A stretch of 12,028 nt of DNA, from assembly GCA_013695575.1 (NCBI GenBank), contig JACDAF010000247.1, forward strand, positions 1 to 12,028, given 5' to 3'. The translations under genes were made by a program, and so were the position numbers. Source of the stretch: Chloroflexota bacterium (lineage in GTDB: Bacteria; Chloroflexota; Limnocylindria; P2-11E). The notes beneath the pieces were generated by a model. That model ran no database searches. It saw only the letters and a program-made list of their open reading frames with translations, and was not told the origin of the DNA. Below, piece by piece: positions 5,894-12,028 of this stretch; the stretch's first letter is position 1; each line of letters opens with the position of its first letter.

Positions 5894-6967
5894 TCAGCTC
5901 CTGAGCGCCTCGCCGATCCGGAAGGGATCCGAGGAGATGACGCTCGCCGCGTACAGCTCCATCGCTCCGATGTCGCTCGTCCGGTCTGCCGGGTCGCCTC
6001 GGTCCACGATGCGCGCGAGCGGCGGGAACCGCGACCAGTCGCTCCCGTCTGCGGAAAGCGGCGGCAGGTAGAGCGCGAGGTTGTGCGCCATGACGCCCTC
6101 GCGGCGAAGCGTCGCGAGCGCGTGCGCGATGCCTCCCGCGAGGGCAGACTCATCCTCGCCGGACCGGCCGAGGACCAAGATCTCGCGCTCCTTGGTAGGT
6201 GCGAGGTACGCCATGGCGCGCGCTCCGTCGACCGTCGTGCCGAGGCCGAGGGCCTCGTGGACGGACCAGAGGTCCTCGAAGTAGTCACACCCGTGATCGG
6301 ACCAGTAGCCGAGCGACTGGCGCCGCAGCGCCTCCACCTTCGGATAGTGGAGGCCGCGCGTGAGCGTCATTTGCATGTGGCCGTGCAGGATCGAACCGCC
6401 CGCACGCCAGAGCGAGTTCCACAAGAGAAAGTAGTACCGAGCATCCGGGTCCGCAGCGACGCCCTTCACCGCCCAGCCGCGCCCCGTCCGGAGGTGATCC
6501 GCGAGCACGTCAGCGCTGATCGGTGCGAGCGGGTCGTGCTCGTTGAACACGATGACGCCGTGCAGCCCGTCGTACTTGGCGACGTTGGCCACCGCGGTCC
6601 CGTGGCGGCCCGCGACGTGTCCGAACGTGTCACTCGGCGTGCCGGTCTCGACATGGCAGAAGGGATCGCCCCGCGCTTCGGCGATGGCCCTCCGGACATC
6701 GACAGCACCTTTCAGGTCCTTCGGCCGGCGCGCTCGGAGCTCGTTGAACAGCGCGCCTTCAAGCGTGACGACGTTCGTCACGCGGACGACCAGCTGCCGG
6801 CGTACGGCCTCGACCGACCCGAAGACGCTCGTGATCCACCCCGCCATCGCCTGGGGGGCCTCGAGTGTCGCGGTGGAGGTGGAGACGGAGAAGATCCGGC
6901 GCGCCGCCGACCGCGCCGGCGGCGGGAGACCGCCGAGGAGCGCCTCGAGCTCACTGATCGAGTTCAC
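5894..6967 (-). CDS. GalT/HIT-superfamily nucleotidyltransferase-like protein
   Basis: The product belongs to the histidine-triad-like superfamily that includes galactose-1-phosphate uridylyltransferase and Ap4A phosphorylase. LHGHMQM gives His195-x-His197-x-Gln199, matching the GalT catalytic HPHGQ motif, with His197 as the expected nucleotide-carrying nucleophile. Upstream, NVAKYDGLHGVIVFNEHDP resembles the GalT segment before that motif. The length of 357 residues is close to GalT. The N-terminal CPFCPG-type zinc cysteines of classical GalT are absent, and I see no other clear zinc site, so the exact donor and acceptor cannot be named. The GTG at 6967-6965 follows GGGAGAG at about eight bases. 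It is divergent from the exported-protein gene, with a 99-base shared upstream region lacking a clear promoter. Sugar-nucleotide metabolism is the likely area; a specific galT call would be overreach. Confidence 0.72.
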   Translation of the reverse strand: MNSISELEALLGGLPPPARSAARRIFSVSTSTATLEAPQAMAGWITSVFGSVEAVRRQLVVRVTNVVTLEGALFNELRARRPKDLKGAVDVRRAIAEARGDPFCHVETGTPSDTFGHVAGRHGTAVANVAKYDGLHGVIVFNEHDPLAPISADVLADHLRTGRGWAVKGVAADPDARYYFLLWNSLWRAGGSILHGHMQMTLTRGLHYPKVEALRRQSLGYWSDHGCDYFEDLWSVHEALGLGTTVDGARAMAYLAPTKEREILVLGRSGEDESALAGGIAHALATLRREGVMAHNLALYLPPLSADGSDWSRFPPLARIVDRGDPADRTSDIGAMELYAASVISSDPFRIGEALRS

Positions 6968-7054
6968 CGGGTCATCTCTCCCATCGCCTGGCTCGCAAGG
7001 AGGGACCGCACCCGCGGTACCGTATCGCCCGGCGGCGACTGTGCGTTAGCCGAC

Positions 7055-7060
7055 AGGAGG
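7055..7060 (+). promoter_or_regulatory. strong Shine-Dalgarno of the exported helical protein
   Basis: A perfect AGGAGG lies six bases before the ATG at 7067. It fixes this start in a frame that is otherwise open for almost a kilobase upstream. It also shows that the organism uses the standard anti-Shine-Dalgarno system alongside genes that lack such a site. Confidence 0.8.
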
Positions 7061-7066
7061 GCGGGA

Positions 7067-7693
7067 ATGCATGTGACGAAGAAGCTGGCGCAGGGCCTCG
7101 GGACCGCCGTGCTGGGCCTCGCGCTCGTGGCTGGCCTGGCCGCGGCGGGGCTTGCCCCGGCGGAGGCGCAGGCACGTGACGAAAAGGGCAAGCCGCCCCT
7201 CGCCAAGCTCAAAGAGGTCCTTGAAAAGCTCGTCAACGAGGGAAAGCTGTCGGCCGAGCAAAGCGCCACGATCATCACGCGCATCACGGAGGTCGCCGAC
7301 ACGCTCGAGGAGAAGCGCGACCGGAAAAAGAACGAGCCGCGGAAGGATGAGCACAAGCCCCGCATCGACGTCCACAAGCTCCTCGGGGGCTCCCTGAGCG
7401 TCGCGGCGGCACACCTTGGCGGGGACGTGAAGGCGCTCGGCGAGCAGCTGCGCTCGGGCAAGAGTCTTGCCGACGTCGCCGCCACGGACGCCGCGCCGGA
7501 GACGACGCGCGAGAGTCTCATCGCGGCCATCACCGCGCATGCGAACGTCACGATCGACGAGCTGACGGCCGCGGGCACGCTCACCGGGCCACAGGCCGCC
7601 GGAATGAGGGCGCAGCTCGGACAGGCGGCCGCCAAGATCGTCGATGCGAAGCACGACCGCAAGGTCGCGCCGGGGCCGTCCAAGAGGCCGTAG
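7067..7693 (+). CDS. exported alpha-helical protein with duplicated module, unknown function
   Basis: I do not recognise a named family. The 208-residue product begins with a clear Sec signal peptide: KK near the start, a hydrophobic core at residues 11-30, and a likely cut after AEAQA near residue 36. The mature part is highly charged and helical. Residues 45-88 carry LVNEGKLSAEQ and end in KRDRK; residues 165-199 carry LTAAGTLTGPQ and end in KHDRK, so the two ends look like diverged copies of one helical module. Between them, GEQLRSGKSLADVA and the following residues (about 110-160) have the form of the repeated 'L-x-GKSLADVA' helices common in secreted proteins of high-GC bacteria. A resemblance to DUF2680-like 'EGKLTxEQA' proteins is noted but weak. 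It is divergent from the GalT-like gene and lies 159 bases before the kinase gene. Confidence 0.82.
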   Translation: MHVTKKLAQGLGTAVLGLALVAGLAAAGLAPAEAQARDEKGKPPLAKLKEVLEKLVNEGKLSAEQSATIITRITEVADTLEEKRDRKKNEPRKDEHKPRIDVHKLLGGSLSVAAAHLGGDVKALGEQLRSGKSLADVAATDAAPETTRESLIAAITAHANVTIDELTAAGTLTGPQAAGMRAQLGQAAAKIVDAKHDRKVAPGPSKRP

Positions 7694-7800
7694 CCCCAGA
7701 GCGGTCCCCCTCGTGCCGGTGCGGATCGGGATGCTCCTCCCTCTGCGTGGTGACCGAGGTCAAGACGGATCCCACTTCGCCTATGCGGCCCCATGCGGCG

Positions 7801-7809
7801 TGCTATGTT
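7801..7809 (+). promoter_or_regulatory. possible extended -10 element before the kinase gene
   Basis: TGCTATGTT at 7801-7809 fits the extended -10 pattern TGn-TAnnnT, with 4 of 6 hexamer matches. No good -35 is present. If it is used, RNA starts near 7816, and translation must begin at the GTG at 7853 rather than the upstream ATG codons. Confidence 0.3.
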
Positions 7810-7852
7810 CGGCGCCGCTCAGTCCACCAAGACGGCGCGGTGGGAGCTCGCA

Positions 7853-9748
7853 GTGGATCGGGTCATCGCGGAGCGGTACAAGGTCATTGAGCCGATCGGC
7901 AGCGGCGGATCGTCGCAGGTCTACCTCGCGCATGACCTCACGCTGGGACGGCAGATCGCGATCAAGGTCCTGGACGAGAGAGCTGCTGCGCAGGACGATC
8001 TGCGACGGCTCTTCACCAGGGAAGCCCGTGCGCTGGCACAGGTCTCCCACCCGAACGTCGTCGCGGTCTACGACGTCGGTGAGGTGGACCGGCGGCCGTT
8101 CATCGCGATGGAGCATGTGAACGGGGTCTCCCTCAAGCAGCGCATCGAGCGCATCGGCGCGTTCACGCTGTCCGACACGCTGCGTCTCGCGACCGAGATC
8201 GCACAGGGCCTCGAATTCGCGCACTCGCAGGGCATCGTCCACGCCGACCTCAAGCCATCCAACATCCTGCTCGACCGCGTGGATCGTCCGAAGATCTGTG
8301 ACTTCGGCATCGCCCGCATACCCCAGGAGGACGCCGAGACGCCGCAGCTCTTCGCGACGGCGCTGTACGTCTCGCCGGAGCGGGCTCTGGGCAAGCGCGC
8401 AACGGTTGCGAGCGACATCTACGGGCTCGGCCTCATCGTGTACGAGATGCTCGTCGGCAAGCCGCCCTTCACGAGCGCGAGCGCCGCGGTGCTCCTGCGC
8501 GACCACGTCGTGCGCCAGCCGGTCCCGCCGAGCCATCTGCGGCCTTCGCTGCCGAAGGAGATCGACTCGATCGTGCTGAAGGCGCTCGCGAAGGATCCTG
8601 CGCTCCGCTGGCGCCGCGCGAGCGAGATGGCGGCCGCGCTGCGGGAGGTCCAAGAGCTCGGCGCCACCAGCCGCCGCTTGGGCACCGAGCCGGTCGAGGG
8701 TCTTGTGCCGACGGCCATACGGGGTCCCGTCGTGCGGCTGCTCTCGACCCACGGTCAGCCGATCCGCCACGCCTTCTTCGCGGCCATGGCCGCGGTCCCG
8801 GTCCTCGCGCTGTCGCTCCTGGCAGGAGTGCATCCTGTGCCATCGCTCGTGCTCGCCGCGGTCGTCGGTGGCATCGCGCTCGTCGGACGGCTCGGCCTCG
8901 CGCTCGCGACCGGCTGGATCATGGAGACGGCGCTCGTCTTCCTGTTCGTCCCGGGCCTCGCCCTCCTGTTCGCCGTCATGGGTGTCGTGATCTGGCTCCG
9001 CGGCGTGAAAGCCGAGCAGACCGCGCTCGCTCTCGCGATGCCGGTCGCCGCACCGTTCGGCCTGGCGCCCGCGCTGGTGCTCGGGTCCGCTGCGGTCCAC
9101 GGACTATCGGGGGTGGCCACCGTTGCCTGGGGCGCGGTGCTCACGCTCGTCTTCGCGATCGCGTCAGGGCGCCAGTCGCTCGGACCCTTCGCGCCGACCG
9201 GGCTCGCGCTGGAGCAGGAATCGCTGTTCGGTGCGGTCGACGCCGTCGAATCGAAGTCCGCGCTCCTGCGGCTCATCGTTCCGTCGCCGGGCGATGGCCC
9301 ATTCCACGCGCTCATGGCGCAGCTCGATCCCGCAAAGCTCGTCGGGGAGATGGGCGGGCTCATCTCGCGCATCGGCGCCACCAACTTCACGGCACTCGCG
9401 GCGATCCTCGGGTGGATCGTCGCGGCGCTCGTCGTGTGGATGGTGACGGGCCTGCTGCGCTCGCTCTTCGGCGCGCTGCTCGGCCGTCGTGCCTGGTTCA
9501 GCCTGTGCGCCTTCGCGACCGCACTGGGCGTTGCGACCGGCGGGATGGTGCTCCACAGACTCTTCGTGACCATTGCGCCGCTCGCGCGGGCGCCCGGGCG
9601 CGTTGCGGACGACATCCTGTTCCTGTCCGCGGTCACCGGTGGGCTGCTCGCACTCATTGCCGGTGTTGTGATCCGCGCGGCCGAGCCACCGGTACCGCAG
9701 GAGGAGACGAGCCCCGCGCTGGCGGGACGTCGCATCGCGGTCCCCTAG
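7853..9748 (+). CDS. PknB-like serine/threonine protein kinase with polytopic membrane C-terminal half
   Basis: Residues 9 to about 270 form a Hanks-type kinase domain. They contain the glycine loop GSGGSSQV (16-23), the ATP-binding Lys38 in IAIKVL, Glu57 of helix C, the catalytic loop HADLKPSN with Asp132 and Asn137, DFG at 150-152 and the SPE segment. The usual Arg of HRD is Ala131, so this is a non-RD kinase. The remainder is unusual. Instead of one membrane span and PASTA repeats, about eight hydrophobic segments run from residue 307 to 607, with a soluble stretch near 445-515. The function of the membrane part is unknown. I chose the GTG at 7853 because GGGAG lies six bases upstream and the kinase fold starts at once; ATG at 7793 or 7805 would add 16-20 residues. 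The gene converges on the histidine kinase gene, four bases away. Confidence 0.9.
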   Translation: MDRVIAERYKVIEPIGSGGSSQVYLAHDLTLGRQIAIKVLDERAAAQDDLRRLFTREARALAQVSHPNVVAVYDVGEVDRRPFIAMEHVNGVSLKQRIERIGAFTLSDTLRLATEIAQGLEFAHSQGIVHADLKPSNILLDRVDRPKICDFGIARIPQEDAETPQLFATALYVSPERALGKRATVASDIYGLGLIVYEMLVGKPPFTSASAAVLLRDHVVRQPVPPSHLRPSLPKEIDSIVLKALAKDPALRWRRASEMAAALREVQELGATSRRLGTEPVEGLVPTAIRGPVVRLLSTHGQPIRHAFFAAMAAVPVLALSLLAGVHPVPSLVLAAVVGGIALVGRLGLALATGWIMETALVFLFVPGLALLFAVMGVVIWLRGVKAEQTALALAMPVAAPFGLAPALVLGSAAVHGLSGVATVAWGAVLTLVFAIASGRQSLGPFAPTGLALEQESLFGAVDAVESKSALLRLIVPSPGDGPFHALMAQLDPAKLVGEMGGLISRIGATNFTALAAILGWIVAALVVWMVTGLLRSLFGALLGRRAWFSLCAFATALGVATGGMVLHRLFVTIAPLARAPGRVADDILFLSAVTGGLLALIAGVVIRAAEPPVPQEETSPALAGRRIAVP

Positions 9749-9752
9749 GCCA

Positions 9753-10859
9753 TCATCGGCCGCCACGTGCCGGGAGGGTGAACCGCATCGTCGTGCCGCG
9801 GTCGGCTCCTTCGCTCGCTGCCCTGATCTCGCCGCCGTGTGCGACGACGAGGCCCTTCGCGATCGCGAGACCGAGTCCGCTCCCGCGCGAATCGCCTGAC
9901 TTCCAGAACCGATCGAACACGTGCGGCAGCGCACCCTGCGGGATCCCCGCGCCGGTATCCCTCACTTCGACCGCGACGCCCTGCGCGTACGGCGTCACCG
10001 TCACGGTGATGCGGCCATCAGCCGGTGTGTACCGGAGCGCGTTTCCCACGAGGTTGGTCACGACCTCACGGATCCGGACCGGATCCACCTCAAGCTCCGG
10101 CAGGCCGGCGTCCGCCTCGACCGCTATCCGACTCCCGCCTGCCGCACCTTGCAGTGGAGTGACGGCGTCCACGATCAGCGTGCCGATGTCCGTGACCTCT
10201 CGATGGAGCGCGAGCGCGCCGGACTCCGCGAGCGAAAGCGTGCGAAGGTCGTCGATGAGCCGGGACAGCACGTGAGCCTGTTCGAGCAGTGGCTCCAGGT
10301 GCGCGCGGTCGGCGGGATACACGCCGTCGACGATGCCCTCGAGCTGCGCTCGGATGACCGTGAGCGGGGTGCGCAGCTCGTGCGTGACGTCTGCGAGCAG
10401 CCGCCGGCGCTGCGCCTCGGCGTCGGCGAGCCGCTCGGCCATCGTGTTGAAGGCGCCCGCAAGCTCGCGCGCCTCGCGTGGTCCGGTCTCGCGAACTCGA
10501 GCGGTGTGGTCGCCACCGGCGATCCTTCCCAACGCGTCGATGAGCTCGCCGATCGGCTCGGCGAAACGGCGCAGCGCGCGCCCCCCGAGCGCTGAGCCCA
10601 CCAGCAGCAGCAGGGCGACCATCGCGACCGGCCAGACGAAGAAGAACGGGAACGGCGGGCGGTCACCGTCGATCGCGCGGCCGAAAAGCCAGCCCCCGAG
10701 GGCGAAGATGCCGATGATCCACAGCGACGCGAAGAGGACGGATCGGATGAACCGGCGCGCGAAACGTTGGCGCATGTGGCGCCAGCCCTCCCCGTCCGGT
10801 GGCCAGTGCTCATCCACCGGCCACCATGGTGGACGCTCACGTGCGCGATGACCCCTCAC
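9753..10859 (-). CDS. two-transmembrane sensor histidine kinase (HAMP-HisKA-HATPase)
   Basis: This is the membrane sensor partner of the adjacent response regulator. A Pro/Trp-rich cytosolic start (RPPWWPVDEHWPP) leads to two membrane spans at about residues 38-59 and 70-91. The external loop between them is only about ten residues. A HAMP linker runs to about 145. The HisKA box DVTHELRTPLT carries His160. The ATPase domain shows NLVGNALRY, DTGAGI, FDRFWKSGDS and GSGLGLAIAKG, so all N, G1, F and G2 boxes are present. The 368-residue length is normal. Such a small external loop suggests sensing within the membrane or through a partner protein. The GTG at 10859-10857 overlaps the regulator's TGA as GTGA, indicating coupled translation; Met29 is an alternative start. 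The cue is not evident. Confidence 0.95.
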   Translation of the reverse strand: MRGHRARERPPWWPVDEHWPPDGEGWRHMRQRFARRFIRSVLFASLWIIGIFALGGWLFGRAIDGDRPPFPFFFVWPVAMVALLLLVGSALGGRALRRFAEPIGELIDALGRIAGGDHTARVRETGPREARELAGAFNTMAERLADAEAQRRRLLADVTHELRTPLTVIRAQLEGIVDGVYPADRAHLEPLLEQAHVLSRLIDDLRTLSLAESGALALHREVTDIGTLIVDAVTPLQGAAGGSRIAVEADAGLPELEVDPVRIREVVTNLVGNALRYTPADGRITVTVTPYAQGVAVEVRDTGAGIPQGALPHVFDRFWKSGDSRGSGLGLAIAKGLVVAHGGEIRAASEGADRGTTMRFTLPARGGR

Positions 10860-11539
10860 GCGTCGATCGATCGGTACCCGACCCCGTACACCGTCAGCAG
10901 GTAGCGAGGATGCCGCGGGTCCGGCTCGAGCTTCCGGCGGATGTTCTTCACGTGGGTGTCGATCGCCCGCTCGTACGACTCGAAGGCCACGCCGTGCAAC
11001 GTATCGAGGAGCTGGGCGCGCGTGAAGACGCGGCCCGGCTCGCGAACGAGCGCGGCGAGCAGCGTGAACTCGGTACTCGTGAGCTCGATATCGCGCTCGC
11101 CGACCCTCACGCGCATCCGCGTGACGTCGAGCGTGAGGTCGGCTGCCCGGATCAGCTCGCTCGGGCCGGCCGCCGTCGCATCCACGCGGCGGAGCACGGC
11201 TCGGACGCGCGCGACAAGCTCCTTTGGGCTGAACGGCTTCGTGACGTAGTCGTCGGCGCCGAGCTCGAGACCGACGATCCGGTCGGATTCCTCACCTCGC
11301 GCGGTGAGGATGATCAGTGGGACGTTGGAGCTCTTGCGCAGCGTGCGCGCGACGTCGAGACCATCGGTGTCCGGCAGACCCAGGTCGAGGACGACGAGGT
11401 CGGGCCTCTCCGCACGCGCAGCCGCGATCGCGGCCCTGCCGTCCGGTGCCACGGTCACCACGAAACCCGCCCGCTCGAGGTAGTCACGGGCGACGCGGGC
11501 GATGTTCGGCTCGTCATCGACGACGAGCACACGCTTCAC
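10856..11539 (-). CDS. OmpR/PhoB-family response regulator
   Basis: This is a DNA-binding regulator phosphorylated by the next gene's kinase. The receiver domain begins KRVLVVDDEPN with acidic pair Asp8-Asp9, phospho-acceptor Asp52 in VVLDLGLPDTDG, Thr79 and Lys101 in YVTKPFSP. From about residue 130 a winged-helix domain follows, with ELTSTEFTLLAALV, RVFTRAQLLDTLHG, the recognition-helix region RAIDTHVKNIRRKLE and a closing YGVGYR. At 227 residues it has the usual length. The frame is open far upstream, but the receiver fold fixes the GTG at 11539-11537, 19 bases after the small membrane protein gene. No strong Shine-Dalgarno is seen, so it may rely on translation from upstream. It probably controls its own operon, but I see no direct-repeat operator with confidence. 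Confidence 0.96.
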   Translation of the reverse strand: MKRVLVVDDEPNIARVARDYLERAGFVVTVAPDGRAAIAAARAERPDLVVLDLGLPDTDGLDVARTLRKSSNVPLIILTARGEESDRIVGLELGADDYVTKPFSPKELVARVRAVLRRVDATAAGPSELIRAADLTLDVTRMRVRVGERDIELTSTEFTLLAALVREPGRVFTRAQLLDTLHGVAFESYERAIDTHVKNIRRKLEPDPRHPRYLLTVYGVGYRSIDA

Positions 11540-11558
11540 CGCCCGCGCCGCACAGCGA

Positions 11559-11912
11559 TCAGGCCGGTGGTGCGCTGCCGCGGTCCGATCGGGGTCGGTC
11601 CGGGTGCGCTTCGCGGTGCCACTGCTCGAACATTGTCCGCGGGCCGCCGTTCCAGTCGCCACCGCCCCAGCGCGGGCCCCTGCCAAAGGCCGCGCGGATG
11701 AGGCCGAAGATGAGGAAGATGAAGAGGAGCGGGAAGAGGAAGCCAAAGAAGCCGAAGCCCATTCCCGGACCGTAGTGGGAGGCGTAGGGCACCGCGGCCC
11801 CTGCCTGACCCGCCGTGGCCGCTCCCTGCGCGAGACCTGCCTGGAACGCGCCGATGCCGACGGCGATCGCGCCGAGGATCGCGAGGATGATGACGCCGAG
11901 CCGCTTGTCCAT
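11559..11912 (-). CDS. small membrane protein of unknown function, first gene of the two-component operon
   Basis: I do not recognise a family. The 117-residue product has a hydrophobic N-terminal segment (residues 5-25), a short Ala/Gly stretch and a second hydrophobic segment with many Phe and Leu (about 50-75). It ends in a Gly/Trp/Arg-rich hydrophilic tail containing RWGGGDWNGGPRTMFEQWHR. The first segment could be a signal peptide or an anchor. The ATG at 11912-11910 follows GGAGG at seven bases, a good ribosome binding site. It lies 19 bases ahead of the response regulator gene on the same strand. This suggests an accessory or sensed component of the two-component pathway, or simply a target of it. 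Confidence 0.75.
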   Translation of the reverse strand: MDKRLGVIILAILGAIAVGIGAFQAGLAQGAATAGQAGAAVPYASHYGPGMGFGFFGFLFPLLFIFLIFGLIRAAFGRGPRWGGGDWNGGPRTMFEQWHREAHPDRPRSDRGSAPPA

Positions 11913-12028
11913 GTGTTCCCTCCGAGTGTGTTGTGCCTCGAAGGCTCGCGCACGGATGTGGGGGAACTGTGTGCGCCGTGCGGCTACTTTTCGGAGCGGG
12001 CCAGCTGCGCGCCGCGCAGACCACCGCC
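11913..12028 (-). other. upstream region of the two-component operon, to the window edge
   Basis: These 116 bases should hold the promoter of the small membrane protein and two-component genes. Apart from the GGAGG ribosome binding site at its end I see no -10 or -35 pair worth naming, and no gene signature on either strand. Confidence 0.4.

Noticed and set aside
6081..7049. Plus-strand open frames opposite the GalT-like gene, including the frame that continues into the exported protein
   Set aside because: The conserved HxHxQ protein lies on the minus strand; the plus-strand exported protein starts at 7067 with AGGAGG and a signal peptide.
7783..7799. Direct repeat ATGCGGC-CCC-ATGCGGC before the kinase gene
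   Set aside because: It is short, GC-rich and has no partner copy elsewhere; it may be chance, and no regulator can be named.
7781..9100. 439-codon open frame on the minus strand opposite the kinase gene
   Set aside because: It is an antisense shadow; the kinase motifs on the plus strand are unambiguous.
11540..11953. N-terminal extension of the response regulator
   Set aside because: It runs out of frame across the small membrane protein gene and gives an Arg/Ser-rich low-complexity sequence; the receiver domain starts at 11539.
1..12028. Search for tRNA, rRNA, CRISPR array, insertion sequence or attachment site
   Set aside because: No cloverleaf, rRNA core sequence, spaced repeat array, transposase motif or flanking inverted repeats were seen on either strand.

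Overview
This is a 12 kb piece of a high-GC bacterial chromosome that is almost entirely coding; the longest stretch without a gene is about 160 bases. Start codons are a mix of ATG and GTG. Both codon use and gene spacing look uniform, and I see no insertion sequence, CRISPR array, rRNA or tRNA. The gene content suggests a free-living, high-GC, non-Proteobacterial lineage: a PyrR-controlled pyrimidine operon, a PknB-like kinase, a histidine kinase with a Pro/Trp-rich N-terminus, and promoters set almost directly on start codons. An uncultured Chloroflexota or related 'Terrabacteria' member is my best guess, but this is inference and not proven by any marker here.

Layout. (1) Bases 1-3904, minus strand: de novo pyrimidine operon pyrR-pyrB-pyrC, with coding ends overlapping by 1-4 bases, followed after a 97-base gap by carA, which runs off the left edge. 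Two control elements can be read. The first is a PyrR-binding RNA hairpin whose lower stem contains the pyrR ribosome binding site. The second is a separate promoter directly in front of carA, overlaid by two ArgR-box-like sequences at the canonical spacing. (2) Bases 3971-4675, plus strand: a secreted or membrane-anchored M23 peptidase, divergent from pyrR. (3) Bases 4691-6967, minus strand: a GalT/HIT-like nucleotidyltransferase, a divergent Nudix-like protein with its own promoter, and a CPBP intramembrane protease. (4) Bases 7067-9748, plus strand: a small exported helical protein with an internal duplication, then a Ser/Thr kinase with an unusual multi-spanning membrane C-terminal half. 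(5) Bases 9753-11912, minus strand: an operon of a small membrane protein, an OmpR-type response regulator and a two-transmembrane histidine kinase.

How the parts work together. Carbamoyl phosphate made by CarAB feeds PyrB and then PyrC toward UMP, and it also feeds arginine synthesis. The reading here is that pyrRBC is repressed at translation by PyrR (uridine nucleotides), while carA can be set separately, possibly by arginine. The rest of the window is cell-envelope and signalling housekeeping: a wall hydrolase, a membrane protease, one Ser/Thr kinase and one two-component system.

The most interesting signals are regulatory: the PyrR hairpin that hides the ribosome binding site, the tandem ArgR-like boxes over the carA promoter, and the leaderless-type promoters. 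The kinase with a polytopic tail and a non-RD catalytic loop is the most unusual protein. I did not find a clearly new multi-gene system.
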